64,000 bases of DNA from assembly GCF_032854445.1 (NCBI RefSeq), contig NC_088305.1, positions 10,337,717 through 10,401,716 of the forward strand, read 5' to 3'. A program made the position numbers and the translations under genes. The notes under the pieces were generated by a model. The model made no database searches, was not told the origin of the DNA, and saw only the letters and a list, made by a program, of their open reading frames with translations. The stretch is from Liolophura sinensis. Its lineage: Eukaryota > Mollusca > Polyplacophora > Chitonida > Chitonidae. Position 1 is the first letter of the stretch. Every line of letters starts with the position of its first letter. Shown here in pieces: positions 1-11,708 of the stretch.

Positions 1-72
1 GGCAATGGTATAGACATGATTTCCACAGGCATATGTGCACTATTAATAAATATGACCCTTGTTTCCGTCCAG

Positions 73-277
73 GTTTTCACGGCCTGAACAGTTGACGTAC
101 CGCCAACAGAAGACAAAATCGGAGCAGGAGGAGCCCTTACAACGCCTCCTGCATCTTGATCACCAATTCAGCGTCGCGAACACTGGGCGAAGCATAACGC
201 CTTACGTCAACGTCAACGTCAGCGTTCCCATCAGAACGAGGGACGGCAAACCGCTGTATCAGATTACTTCTGTTCAG
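73..277 (+). CDS. Gene A exon, calf-1/calf-2 region
   Basis: Acceptor is gtccag, donor is gtcagt. The first base completes a split codon, then the exon reads FSRPEQLTY at its start and ends in YQITSVQ. The PEQ(L/I) start and the NTGRSITPYVNVNVSVP strand pattern match gene B exon 17 ([25 protein letters not shown]) and gene C exon 60523-60712 (SFPEQLTY, NTGPSLLPGAEITISIP), which fixes frame and phase. Confidence 0.92.
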
Positions 278-3200
278 GTCAGTCAGTATAAATGAAGCCC
301 AGTTGTTTTTTTTATCAATATGGTGTGCATCATACGTGGGGAAGCTCGTCATTAATTTGCCAAAAGTCGGTAGTTTACCCTGGGCACCCCATTTCTTCCA
401 CCTAGTAAACTGGGTAAATTATGTGATAAATTCTTGAGTATAGAATTAAACAACTAATGAAATAAATAAATTAATTAATTACTTCTTTTCTCACATGTGT
501 ATCTCACGTTTCAGTGAAAGATAAGGATATCAATAATTTTTGGATTTACCCTTCCGTTCGTCCCGCTGTGGTCTCCTTGCAGTAAATGCGCAAAATATTG
601 TTCGATTTTTTCTAAGGTTTTGTGAGCAAGTTCATTTTGTGAAGCTCACATTACGTCTGAAAACCCGCCCGATATTTGGGCAGGTTTTATGAATGAATGC
701 TGTCATTTTCAATGGCCGTTGGTTTTCATACAATAACTTCTCCAAATATTGTTCAATTGTGCAAAATTCTGTGTGCGGATTTATTTTGTGTAAAGTCGGA
801 ACCGTGTCAAAATCTTGCATATTCAACGATTTCCTTTATTCCGATTGGCTGTTGGTTTTGATACAATATCTGCTCCATATATTGTCCAATTTTATTTGGA
901 TATCATATCTGGACTTTAAAATGGGCAAATGCGATACCCTTGCACCTATTTCGAGAGTACGTAATAATCGGTCTTTATTTTTTTATTTATTTATTTACGT
1001 TTTGCGCCATACTCAAGAATATTTCACTATGGTGGGAGGAAACCGGGCAGAGCCCAGGGAAGACCCACGACCATCTGCAGGTTGCTGCAGACCTTCCTAC
1101 TAACGGCCGGAGAGGGAGCCAGCATGTAACAAAAAAAGCTAAAAACTTACGTACCTGTACGGAATCAATGATAATAACTACATATATGACAAATAAAGTT
1201 TTATAAAATTTTTATACAATATTTGTATAAATATGTCAATGTCAATTATAAACTTTTGTCAACAGATCGTTCCAGCCAATGGAAATCCACGTGACATTGC
1301 TGGCGGATGTCAGACTTCTCATATACCGCCGTTCGAGGTTATTAATGCCACAGCTTCCTTGATTGACCGAAGTGAGCGTCGAAGAAAACCGCGAGATGTC
1401 GGCAAAATGACCGACTTATATGTGGTGAGTGAAAAAAAGGGTTGAAACATACTCCTTACAGCGAATGCACCGCTCTCTACGTTTGCTTTACATCGCTGCC
1501 AGCGATAGTAAATCTTTGCACACGTAGCCTTCAACAACTCAGCCACTGGGGTCACGGCGATCAATTTAACATTGGTATATCAGCCGTCAACTAAAATGAA
1601 CGTTTCCGGGATACTAATCTCAAGGCCAATTTCCAAAACAACGCTCAAGAGAAACTACCAGAGATATTCGAAAGTATATAAATGTGTTAATGTGTAATGT
1701 GCTGTTTTTATCTGTTTTTAGTTGACACATACAGATTAGATAATGTTTGCCGAGAATTACAAGATATAATACGCGATAATCTCTGACAGCAGGCAACACG
1801 CGATACAGTGCGTCCAATATTGTAGGCCGGTATATATACTCTGTGGATCATTGGGGCCTTTTCATTGGCTGATGACCCAAGGAAAAGGAGGCGTGTGGAG
1901 GCGTGTTGAAGCGTGTGGTAGATTTGCACGAGGCAATTTTCTTGCTGATTGTGGGTTCGCGTGAAGACACTAGCGGTGAGGCTAAGGCTAAAGAAGCCCA
2001 CATGGGTCACACAGGATATTTTCAATGTGCAAACGTGTTTATTGGTGACAGTAATGTAAAGCAAAGATAGAGATGGGCATATCCACCAAGAGGAGTATAA
2101 AGTTGAAGTTGTTTTCATCTGTACCGAAGGAATATGACAAGACCTCCACTTTTAATTCACGTATACGCCTATAATTGTGCGAGTTAAATAAAAAACATTT
2201 TAAAGATGTGTTTTTTAAATATTGTATAAAATTTTTATAAAACTTTACTTGTCATATATGTAGCTATTATCATTGATTCCGTACAGGTACGTAATTTCTC
2301 ATCTTTTTTTGTAAATTGGTCTATTTAGCTTGTATCAGTCTGAAATACACTATACTAGTACACTAAATACTCTAGTATGCCAGTGTTTGGGGTATCTTTT
2401 TAGACAGCTGTCTTAAAGAAGTATTTTTTGTTTCGCAAATAATGCAAAGGGCCTGGTATGTTAAGGCGGGGAATCGGCCCCAGTGAAAGACATTGTTCAC
2501 CTAAGGCAACGAAACTAACTAAGTTGTTAGTGACAGCTACTGGCTCATCAAGGCTAATTTTTATTTTCAGCTCTGTTTTACTCCTCTCTTCCTGTTATAT
2601 GGCTATTATGCGACTTAGAAAGCTCTCAAGCATGCACTCATTCGATGTGCAGGTCATGAAATCGAAATTTGTAGCCCGATTCAGTATCTGTTTTTTACAT
2701 TAAACACTGTAGAATTGTGAAAACCACAAATGTAACGTTCTGAAAAATTCTTGAACAGACAGTTATGAACTAATCAACTAACTAAATATATAACGCTATA
2801 GTTTTCAAATATTACGTTATACCATATCTAAACCATTCTAATCTAAGATAACACTTATTTAATACAAGACGGCCTTTAACTTAACTCACACAAAAGAAAA
2901 ATAAAGATTGCCACAAAGATTCGAACTACTCCAAAGGTACAAGCTCTTCTCAACAGCGACGTCGTTAGTCCACTGTACCATGACTGACAGACTAAAGCAG
3001 AAATACTTATTTCAAACTTGCCAAATATGACAAAATTGATCACATTATAAAGTTTGTGTTTTACATATGAAGACAAACGTTAACCAAAACAAAACTTGAT
3101 AACACATAGAAATACACACATGAAAGTTTCAGAAAAGATATTTTTCTGGCTAACGTTGATCTTCATATTGTAAATTAAGAGCACAGCGTTTTATTATTGC

Positions 3201-6200
3201 GCAATCATTTCTTTTATGGCCATATAACTTTTATGGATACTTCTCACAAGATTTATATATATTATCAAGATTTGGAAATTTACAGAGCTGCGCTGGGATT
3301 TTTTAATTTGCACTACCTCTCTGGGGCCGATTCTCCGCCTTACCGTACCAGGTCCTTCACTGAATTTTGTTTGTCACTGGTAATATGTTACCAGTATTTT
3401 CCTTTATTTACGGAGGTCTGTGTGGCCCATAACAGACTAAAGTGAATAAATACTATAGTCTATTTCATTTAGCTAGTCGCCTGTACTTTGCTGTCTGTAA
3501 AATCTCGCCGACTCACTACCAAAATTCATTGACACATATTGTGTATGACTGATTTTACAGATAGCCAAATACAGGCGACTGGCTAAATGAAATAGACTAT
3601 AGGATGCTTGCACATGTATTTGGGTCTTTTTTGGAGTTTTACATTTAAAAGCCATTTTTAGGAAGTGACATTTTGTTTTAAATAATGGCATTGTGCTGAA
3701 TTAAGTTTATCATAATTGTTGTCTTTGTTCTTCTTATTTAATAGGTAGCATTTCCCACAAATAGTAACTCGGTCTTAAGCAGTGTAACCTTTCGTTAGTT
3801 TCTGCCTTTGCGATGACGTGTTGTCGACAATCGGGTACCGTAATAGATGTTCAAAAGTGTACTGATCTATGCGCCGAAACCGACATTCGCATACCAGTCG
3901 TCAACCAATAAGGACGTTCCAGATCAATAATCGCAAGGCCAATTCCCAAAATGACGTATAACACAAACCACTAAAGAACTATGAAAGTATAAAAACTACG
4001 AATTACATGCAAAGAGAAGTCCAGAATAAAGTGACATTTACTTTGTATTTGGATGAGACTGGTCTTAAGATCTAAGCCTGGCTTAACTTTACTACACTTT
4101 TGCAAATTTGTACCCAGATTCATTGCAAGAGAACTACGGTTAATTCAGCTTGCATTCTTTCTCGTCTTTGCGCGGGAAATGGTACCCCATTTGTTAACGC
4201 TCTTGTACTACCTGATACTTGGTGTATATGGGCTATCAAACTGAAATGAACAAACACTAATTACGAGGATGCATGTGCTTGGGATGTGCTTTCAGAACTG
4301 CTCTTACGCCCTCTGTGTGACTGTCCCCTGTCAGCTGAGGAGGTTAAAGCCGGGAGCAGAGGCTATCCTCACAGTGTTCGGTCGAATCTACGAGGATTCC
4401 ATCATTAACCTTCAGGTAATAATTCATTTTCTAATATGAAAATATTATAATGCTGAAAAGTAGAGGGGGTCGCCGTGGCTCAGTTGGTTAGCGCGCTAGC
4501 GCAGCGCAATGACCCAGGAGTCTCTCACCAATGCGGTCGCTGTGAGTTCAAGTCCAGCTCATGCTGGCTTCCTCGTACGTGGGAAGGTTTGGCAGCAACC
4601 CGCGGATGGTCGTGGGTTTCCCCCGGGCTGTGCCCGGAATCCACCCACCGAAATGCTGGCCGCCGTCGTATAAGTGAAATATTCTTGAGTATGGCGTAAA
4701 ACACCAATCAAATAAATAAATAGTAACTGGGAAGTAGAGATAATTAACCTCTGGGAGGAGGATCTCAGTTTTATACGAAAATTGGACTATGTTTCGAAAT
4801 TACTTCGAAACCCTCCTGGAAAACACATTAGATTACATCTTCACAATGCTGTTCTCCTGTGTAACAAAGACACTTCAGATAAGCTGTGATATAAAACACG
4901 ACAGTACAGCACGGAAAGTAAAATCAAAGCAATAACGACAGTATGCCAGTTGGCGAATGGTCACTCGTAACCGGTGAAATCCGGCTATGACAATGTCGTC
5001 GCTGCTCTGGGTTAACTCTCCATTCTGGACTCTTTTTATATTCTTGACTTTTCGTGTTTTGATTGTTGTTTTAAGCTAAAATCATAAAAACATCTTATTT
5101 TTCAAGTCGCCATCATATGACCAACATGGCTTTGAAGCAGACAGGAGATGTTAAACACCTGATTAGTAAGAGATCGTACATTGATTGATCTTTTGTCCAC
5201 AGGCAAACGGAATAATCAAGCTTCAGACGATTGGTGCTATTCAAATTGAGCAGGATGCAATCAGCTCTGAATCAAGCTTCGCACAGAAGACTGTGATAGT
5301 AAGTACACACTGATTCAGCCCTGAATCTAGCGTCCAACAGAAGACTGTGATAGTAAGTACACACTGAATGAACCCTGAATCTAGCTTTGCACAGAAGACT
5401 GTGATAGTAAGTACACATTGAATCGACTCTGAACCTAGCTTCGCACAGAAGACTGTGGTAGTAAGTACACACTGATTCAGCCCTCAATCTAGCTTCCAAC
5501 GGAAGACTGTGATAGTTACTACACACTGGATCTGGTTTCTCACAGAAGACTGTACTAGTGAGTGCACATTGAATCAACCCTCAATCTAGCTCCGAACAGA
5601 AGACTGTGGTAGTAAGTACACACTGGATCTAGCTTCTCACGGAAGACTGTGATAGTAATTACACACTGAATCAGCCCTGAATCTAGCTTCCAACAGAAGA
5701 CTCTGATAGTTACTACACACTGGATCTAGCTTCTCGCGGAAGACTGTAATAGTGAGTACACATTGAATCAACCCTCAATCTAGCTTCCAACAGAAGACTG
5801 TGGTAGTAAGTACACACTGGATCTAGCTTCTCACGGAAGACTGTGATAGTAAGTACACACTGAATCAGCCCTGAATCTAGCTTCCAACAGAAGACTCTGA
5901 TAGTTACTACACACTGGATCTAGCTTCTCGCGGAAGACTGTAATAGAGAGTACACATTGAATCAACCCTGAATCTACTTCCAACAGAAGGCTGTGGTAGT
6001 AAGTACACATTGAATCTTGTACGAAGCTTGGTTGAAGCTTCTCACGGGAGAGGTACATGTACTAGTAAGTACACACTGAAATAGTCCTGATTCTAGCTCC
6101 TACCTGAACACTCTGATTGTAATTACACACTGAATCAGCCCTGAATCTAGCTTCCAACTACAGACTTTCATAATAAGTACACACTCAAGACAGAAACACT

Positions 6201-7804
6201 CCTAACTGCACCTTCTCACAGAAGCGTTACAAGTATTAGTAAGTATACAATGAATCAGCCCTCAATCTAGCTTCTCACAGAATACTGTCATAGTAAGTAC
6301 ATACTGAGTAAACCCTGAATCCTAGCTGGACACAGACCCCTATTACAACTTCCGTTTTTCAGAATTCTGTGTATTTTAGGGTGTAAAGTCTTTTTTTGCT
6401 GCCAGTCTGCCGTTTTTTGGTGTACTGGTGTATGCTTGGTATCAAAATGATGGAAACTGTCTAAGCTTTGGGCAGGTATGAGTTTTATTGATGAAAGTTT
6501 GAAATTCTGGGCGAGAGGACACAGGGAGACAGGTGGTGATGAGGCTGGGAGTGACGCCCCTTTGGCGTTGCTAGGCACCCCTCCCAGCTGCCGGCATAGA
6601 AAGGTCCAGATTTTGACAGTCAACCTATGTCAAGATTTTTATGGCTTTCTCACAGGCTGGGCCAGGTATGCACCAAAGGTTACTGGCAACGGAATATTTG
6701 GGACTGAGCCACAGCGCTAAACGTTAACATTGTCGCTTATGGAAAACTAATGGGGGTCTCCGGCCAGCTACTCCCAGCAGACCTTCATTTTGTTTGTGTT
6801 GCGTGCATTTAAGTTATACAATTGTTAAGTAACTTTTGATATCACTGAAAACACTGTTTGTCTTTTGCCTCCAGGTGACCACTGAAATATATCCGCAAGT
6901 TCTCGGGAGATCTCGTCTGAACACGTGGATTCTGGTGGTGTGTATAGCGGGTGGAGTGATAGTGCTAATGTTTGTCTACCTTGGATTATGGAAGGTCAGT
7001 GAAAACATAGTGCATTTCATTTGTGGAGTAACCGAAGTGTTAAGACATCAAGTGACATTTCAGACACACCTGTGCTCTATAAAGAGGAAAGCATTGTGAA
7101 CAGGCGGAACAATCGCCCCCCCTCCCACTCCACACCGCGAGGAGTATGGGTGGGCGGCGTGTTAGAGTTGTTAGCATGTTAGCGAGGCAAGGTTGCGTAG
7201 AAATCCCTCACCAATGTGGTGGCTGTGACTTTCAAGTCCAGCGCTTACTGATTTCCTCTTAGTCTGTGGCCGTACGTGAATTTGGAAGCAACCTGCAGAT
7301 GATGGTTTTCTGCCGGTTTCCTCCCATCATCGTGAAAGTGAAATATTTGTAATACACAAATCAAATAAATAAATAAATGAACTGGGCTGTTAGTTACTAG
7401 GCCGATGGAGGCGGCTTACTTTACGCAGTTTGTTCCAAAATTATACTACAGATCATCCATTTCCTTCTTTTGTGTGTTAACAGATCGGCTTTTTCCGGAG
7501 AGCTAAACAAGAAGAGCTTCAAAGACTGATCAGCCGAACGGACTCGACGCCTTCCGACAGCGGTCGAGGCACCAACTCGAACTCCACCGATAACGAGACG
7601 GGAATACCCGAAGACGTAAGCTCGGCAGCCGGTCACACAGATTCGGAACCACCTGAATCTCCCCGATATCCTGATGACGTTGACTTTGACACGCTCTCGC
7701 GGTCTACGTCACGCGAAACGAAAAACTTTATCTTTGATCGGCCAGACAGAGCCTTTTCAAACTTGACTTATGACGAAGCGACGAGATTCGGCACTAGGGT
7801 TTAG
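73..7804 (+). CDS. Integrin alpha subunit gene A, 3' part (alpha4/alpha9-like), six coding exons
   Basis: Integrin alpha chains pair with beta chains as membrane receptors for matrix or cell-surface ligands. Only the C-terminal 339 residues are in the window. Coding exons are 73-277, 1266-1424, 4296-4415, 5203-5298, 6875-6994 and 7484-7804; all are bounded by AG and GT and their phases agree (the first exon enters with one base, all later junctions are phase 0). They encode the end of the thigh/calf region, the calf-2 three-cysteine motif, one transmembrane helix and a GFFRR membrane-proximal tail. The exon layout matches exons 17-22 of gene B one for one (205/202, 159/120, 120/120, 96/96, 120/114, 321/324 nt). 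The 5' exons must lie upstream of position 1. Identity as an integrin alpha is near certain; the alpha4/alpha9-like assignment rests on the paralogue B. Confidence 0.93.
975..1127 (-). mobile_element. SINE A, 3' part
   Basis: Reverse copy of the tRNA-derived SINE described at 62584. It begins at the TAAA tail and ends in the GGCCGGAGAGG.AGCCAGCATG block; the tRNA-like head is missing. Confidence 0.85.
1146..1230 (+). repeat. Left arm of long inverted repeat around a gene A exon
   Basis: This arm (containing CTTACGTACCTGTACGGAAT and ACATATATGACAAATAAAGT) reappears inverted at 2214-2296 with only a few mismatches over about 80 bp. Exon 1266-1424 lies between the arms. Confidence 0.9.
1266..1424 (+). 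CDS. Gene A exon, calf-2 linker with basic cleavage-like site
   Basis: Acceptor caacag, donor gtgagt, phase 0 on both sides, 53 residues. It begins IVPANGNPRD and ends DLYV. It carries a basic stretch SERRRKPRD at the place where many integrin alpha chains are cut by a furin-type convertase into heavy and light chains. An NAT glycosylation sequon is present. The exon lies inside a pair of long inverted repeats (about 1146-1230 and 2214-2296). Confidence 0.9.
1573..1700 (+). repeat. Dispersed repeat family D, diverged copy
   Basis: Blocks TATCAGCCGTCAACTAAAAT and TCAAGGCCAATTTCCAAAAC, ending near CGAAAGTATATAAATG. It lies in a gene A intron. Confidence 0.65.
2214..2296 (-). repeat. Right arm of long inverted repeat around a gene A exon
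   Basis: Reverse complement of 1146-1230, with conserved blocks ATTCCGTACAGGTACGTAAT and ACTTGTCATATATGTAGCTA on the plus strand. It could be a foldback element with the exon inside it, or two independent insertions of one repeat. Confidence 0.9.
3454..3601. mobile_element. MITE-like foldback element, 148 bp, in a gene A intron
   Basis: The ends are inverted copies of each other over about 51 bp with four mismatches, starting TATAGTCTATTTCATTTAGC and ending with its complement. TA at both ends suits a Tc1/mariner-type target. Internal sequence is short and non-coding. Confidence 0.85.
3885..4040 (+). repeat. Dispersed repeat family D
   Basis: Blocks CAGTCGTCAACCAATAAGGA, CGCAAGGCCAATTCCCAAAA and GAACTATGAAAGTATAAAAA. 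Related copies are at 1573-1700 and 41685-41870. All three end in a TATA-like AAAGTATATA or AAAGTATAAA segment. Origin unknown. Confidence 0.7.
4296..4415 (+). CDS. Gene A exon, calf-2 three-cysteine motif
   Basis: Acceptor tttcag, donor gtaata, 120 nt, phase 0. The translation starts NCSYALCVTVPCQLRRLKPG, the conserved C-x4-C-x4-C element of calf-2 found in all three genes here ([12 protein letters not shown] in B, NCSSQECVVVTC in C), and ends YEDSIINLQ. It is too short to stand out as an open reading frame and was found by homology to the paralogues. Confidence 0.93.
4465..4722 (+). mobile_element. SINE A, full length, gene A intron
   Basis: The tRNA-like head has an A box TGGCTCAGTTGG and a B box near GAGTTCAAGTCC, then a core with GTGGGTTTCCCCCGGGCTGT and a 3' end CGTAAAACACCAATCAAATA plus TAAA repeats. 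AAGTAGAG on both sides (4458-4465 and 4732-4739) may be the target duplication. Confidence 0.93.
5203..5298 (+). CDS. Gene A exon, calf-2 strands; seeds a tandem array
   Basis: Acceptor tccacag, donor gtaagt, 96 nt (same length as gene B exon 20), phase 0. It reads ANGIIKLQTIGAIQIEQ at the start and FAQKTVI at the end. The last 25 or so bases plus the donor are repeated about twenty times downstream (5299-6310). Confidence 0.92.
5270..6310 (+). repeat. Tandem array built from exon end plus splice donor (gene A)
   Basis: About twenty units of roughly 55 bp follow exon 5203-5298 without a gap. Each unit repeats the exon's last bases (..AGAAGACTGTGATA) joined to GTAAGTACACACTG and a short spacer. 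Around half keep an exact GTAAGT; others carry GTGAGT, GTAATT or GTTACT. The first unit is the real exon end. See findings. Confidence 0.95.
6875..6994 (+). CDS. Gene A exon, juxtamembrane and transmembrane helix
   Basis: Acceptor cctccag, donor gtcagt, 120 nt, phase 0. It starts VTTEIYPQVLG and continues into a hydrophobic span WILVVCIAGGVIVLMFVYLG ending LWK, the typical integrin alpha membrane helix. The next exon supplies GFFRR. Confidence 0.95.
7165..7379 (+). mobile_element. SINE A, diverged copy
   Basis: Core and tail of SINE A, with CTCACCAATGTGGTGGCTGT and a CAAATCAAATAAATAAATAA end. The head is degraded. Confidence 0.8.
7484..7804 (+). CDS. Gene A last exon, long cytoplasmic tail
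   Basis: Acceptor aacag, stop TAG at 7802-7804, 106 residues. It begins IGFFRRAKQEELQ, the conserved alpha-tail motif that contacts the beta tail. The rest is Ser/Thr/Asp rich, contains NLTYDEATRF and ends GTRV, which fits a class I PDZ ligand (T at -2, V at 0). Integrin alpha tails are usually 15-60 residues, so this is long. Gene B has a tail of nearly the same length and ending. Confidence 0.95.
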   Translation: MGFFRRAKQEELQRLISRTDSTPSDSGRGTNSNSTDNETGIPEDVSSAAGHTDSEPPESPRYPDDVDFDTLSRSTSRETKNFIFDRPDRAFSNLTYDEATRFGTRV

Positions 7805-10458
7805 GTGAAAACATTTGCAAGATTTACTGAGCTTCTTGGCACTGCCTGATTTAGAAATTTACAGTTCTTCTTTGTCGGTAAAAATTGAAAAAAAGTCCTG
7901 AATGACTGGGTCTAGCTTCATTAAATGGGATCCATATACTCATGCGAAAGTTTTATTCTTCCTTGTCCTGTGATATTTATCCACCAGGAGTACAGTTTGG
8001 CCTTGAATTTTACGTTAAAACTTGAATGAACTGTATTACGCCAAAACGAGATTGCATTCAGAGATTTATTTATGCGGCTCTTCAGCATTTATTTATGCGG
8101 CTCTACATTATTTTGGCCATTTCATCCAGCTTTTCACATTCTATCTTTCACTCTGACGTGGCATTACTGAAGCACCAGTCGAACGATTAGCGGCACTAAA
8201 ATGACGTCATACGCCCCACTTTGGACTTCTGCTGGTATCCCATTGTAATGCAAAAGCAGAAAGTTCATTCACAGGGGGAGGCAACCCTGGATGCGTTGCT
8301 TGTGAAGAAGAAGGTGAATATTGCGATGACCTTGCTGCGAACTGAAATTTACATGATGCTGATTGAGCGGAGTCACATCAGTAGCGTTTCACTGTGACAC
8401 CCGTCGGAGTTAAACGTGACACGTTGAGACAACTGTGTGGTTTAAATGTGCCCTAAATTTTGTGCTATAGCAATGACAAGAATCTCAGACTGTTGATCAC
8501 ATTCAACTTTGTTCATAGTAACTGTATGACATTTAACTTCCGTGTCTATAGATTTTTCATTTTTACAACAACAAAAAAAACAGCTCATGTGAAGACCTTG
8601 CAGTTGGAACTCCGTTACCTTTCTCAGTGTATTTATTCCTTTAATCTGAAATTAGTATTAACACAAAAATCTACATGAGTGCATGTAAATATATGTATAT
8701 ATTGGACAATATTGTATTCATTGTTTTGTAACTGCAAAAAATTATATCCTTCATTCATTATGTTATAATTCGTCTTTTATACCCGTTTATATAGATCGTG
8801 ATACCGTACGAGCTGTTAAATACACAACTAAAATAAATGAATTGGATATATTGTACAGCAAAATGTTAAATTTAATTTATTCATTATTCATCAGATAAAT
8901 GAATTTAATTGAGTACCAGAACATTATATGACCATTTTGTTTCTACCAACAAAGAAAAGTTATAAAGACGCAGAGCATACAGTGTTTTTGTACTGTTTAT
9001 AATCGATTTTGGGGAATGCAAACTTCACACCAGTATAAATGTAAATAGTTTCCATTCGTTTGTGCTTACTAATAACATAGTGCTTATTTCTTAAGTTTTC
9101 CTTATTCAAGTTCAATTAATCTGTGTACAAATGTATACTTAGCAAGCAGGTTCTTCGGAAATCCGAACTGGCATTTGGAGAATCTAGGTAGTCTAGGTAG
9201 TATAGTTCAACACAAATTTGACTGCTCTTGCTCACTTACGCATGATTTTTCGATAGTCAAGGGTTTAATTTTACTCTTGGGATAGTTGGTTTTAGAACAT
9301 TTCTGAAATCAATTAAACCTGAGGTAGGTCGTGTTTCCTGACGTTAGACATACAATCTGTCTGACTGCTGGTGCAAAATCACTCGTTATAAATTGGCAAA
9401 AGCGCCTAAACTGTCTAGGCCAGGCCTGCGTAAATCCCGAGTCAGTTAAATGTGGGCATGTTTCTATTTGGATAATATTAAAAAAAATATATTTACGGTC
9501 CTATAAGTTAACTAATTTAATGTAAATGATTTTAGTCTTCAAGTTTAATTACTCCAATTAAAGCGGTGCAATTTTACAGTAAAATAAACAGGTAGTTTGA
9601 TATACAGAGCATTTTTTCCCTATAGACCAACAGCTTCATTCTGACTGTAAATTTACATGATGTAAAGTTACAGCTGAAATGAGTGTACGTAAGCCGATGG
9701 TACGTATTTTTGACGTAAAATGTGACAAAATATATTGTATATATGGATAGATTGTATACACTACACCTGGTAGTCATTCGCAAGCTCTACTCATAGCGTT
9801 CAAAATAAAGCTTTAACTTTTCATCCTTGGACTGATTTGTTGTATCAGTCGTGCTTGCACATGCTGTATTCAATACTTTGCTCCTAATGCAATGTGAATA
9901 GTTTGTACGTGTACGAGTCACGTGGTCTGCACGTTTCGTGTATTTATCACTGCCATGTTTGTCCTCTAAAGATATCTAAATAAACCCATTTTGAAATAAC
10001 AACGCAGACTTATGTTATCTGTCCATAAGCTTAATTAAAGAAGCAATGTGTGAATAAGGGTCGGAATGCCCATGGTTTATCAGTCAGTGGGTCTATCACC
10101 CAATACACTGGTTTCGAAATATACATGTACAACGTTAGGACAACAGGGGGACAGCCGTTTACGACGTGGCATTGTCACTTTATGGCACGGTAGGGTCACT
10201 CTCCCATTTTTAACATCAGGTGGTGTATAGAATATAGGAAATTAATAAGATAAAATTGATAACCTTCCTAATTATCTTCTTGGGTGGGTTTGGACGTCAA
10301 ATATTGCAAAATAATGATAGCCTGTATGCAGATTTGCGGCGAAAGCTCAGTCATATATTTATAATAGAACTTGTTTCAAGTGACAAAATCTTACAGGCCT
10401 TATTATTAGGGACATTAGATCATGTATTTCAAAGCACGTACAGTAGACCCAGAGTTAG

Positions 10459-10549
<91 letters not shown>
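10459..10549. repeat. AT then AC compound microsatellite
   Basis: An uninterrupted TA run of about 55 bp passes directly into an AC run of about 35 bp. It produces spurious YIYIYI and THTHTH open frames. Confidence 0.97.
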
Positions 10550-10552
<3 letters not shown>

Positions 10553-11558
10553 GGGGTGAGGATGGCGCTAGTTTTAGTCGCGTGTCCAACCTCAGAGCGT
10601 GTAACAGCAATCCTTGGGTGAAGTTTTGCCGTTTTTGTCGAGTGTATATGTTTTACTCCCGCGTACATGTTTTACTCGCGTGTACAGGTTTTACTCGAGA
10701 ATTAAGGAGGAGAAATCACACTGACACACCTGAATAGCACTAACTTTAATACAAAAGTCCACTGTATGGCTATTTAGGTTCAAATCTACGCTTTATTGAC
10801 GAACATTGTGCAGATTGTTCTTAACGTATCACGTAGAATCACCAGTTGACTAAGGCATACATGTAATGTTATTCTCCATTTCCTGTAACCTTCCTTGTCA
10901 CATGTCACCGCATGATAAGGAATACTGACTCACCATATTTAGTCATTTGCTTGAATGACATATGAAAATATTTTTACTTTCAAATCGGAACAAACTGTCA
11001 TACTTTGAATTCCGTACGCTATTGTCCTGTCGAGTTTTGGGCGTTAGATACGGATGTATGACTACCGAGAACCGACCGTATTGGCCAAGTATTAAATCCC
11101 ACGACTTGAGTAATACATATTACGTATGAGGCATCTTGTTGAGCCAATGGGGTAACACGGATATATAGGGGGTGATTGCCAGCTGGTTTGGCACACTCAT
11201 AATCTCTGTTATCTATGTCAAAGAAGGGTGGGTTATCCTTACATTCAAATTAACAGCCCTTGTATATTCGGGCCATTGGACGCCATTTTGACATTTGTCA
11301 CATTACATCGAATGTTATCTGACCACCGTATGGTCAGTCAGAAACCCTTCTCAGTTAATGATCATATCATAAATATGTATTAATTAGGTAATAACGTAGT
11401 CCTTAGTAATTAATTTATTGTTTAATAGTAACCTTTTGTATTAATCCTGACGATAACACAGCATTTGATTAATTCGAGGCCATCCACGACTAAATAAATG
11501 CATTTCTGCATTTTTGTTTACCTACTTCAGCGTAACCCATGGCGCTTGAGAATTCTAA

Positions 11559-11708
11559 ATTGATACTATTTAAGCAGTCACTTGAACAGTTAAAATAAAA
11601 CCCTAACTGAGGTAAACTGAGGTGAGAAGAGGCTGTATTTTGCTGGTTGCCTGTGACCATTTGGCATCATACTGTCGTTGTTGCTCTGTTTACTCTCTAT
11701 GCTGTAGA
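11559..11708 (+). repeat. Dispersed repeat family C, copy 1
   Basis: About 150 bp with blocks AATAAAACCCTAACTGAGGT, GTGACCATTTGGCATCATAC and CTGTCGTTGTTGCTCTGTTT. The same order of blocks occurs at 22420, 41012 and 63548. No terminal inverted repeat or tRNA-like part is evident. Confidence 0.8.

Noticed and set aside
4480-4552. tRNA gene
   Set aside because: It has A and B box similarity but is the head of SINE A; the cloverleaf is not convincing and the same head recurs at 34979, 62302 and 62590.
10256-10668. Frames with YIYIYI and THTHTH or VCVCVC
   Set aside because: Translations of an AT/AC microsatellite plus flanking bases; no start context or homologue.
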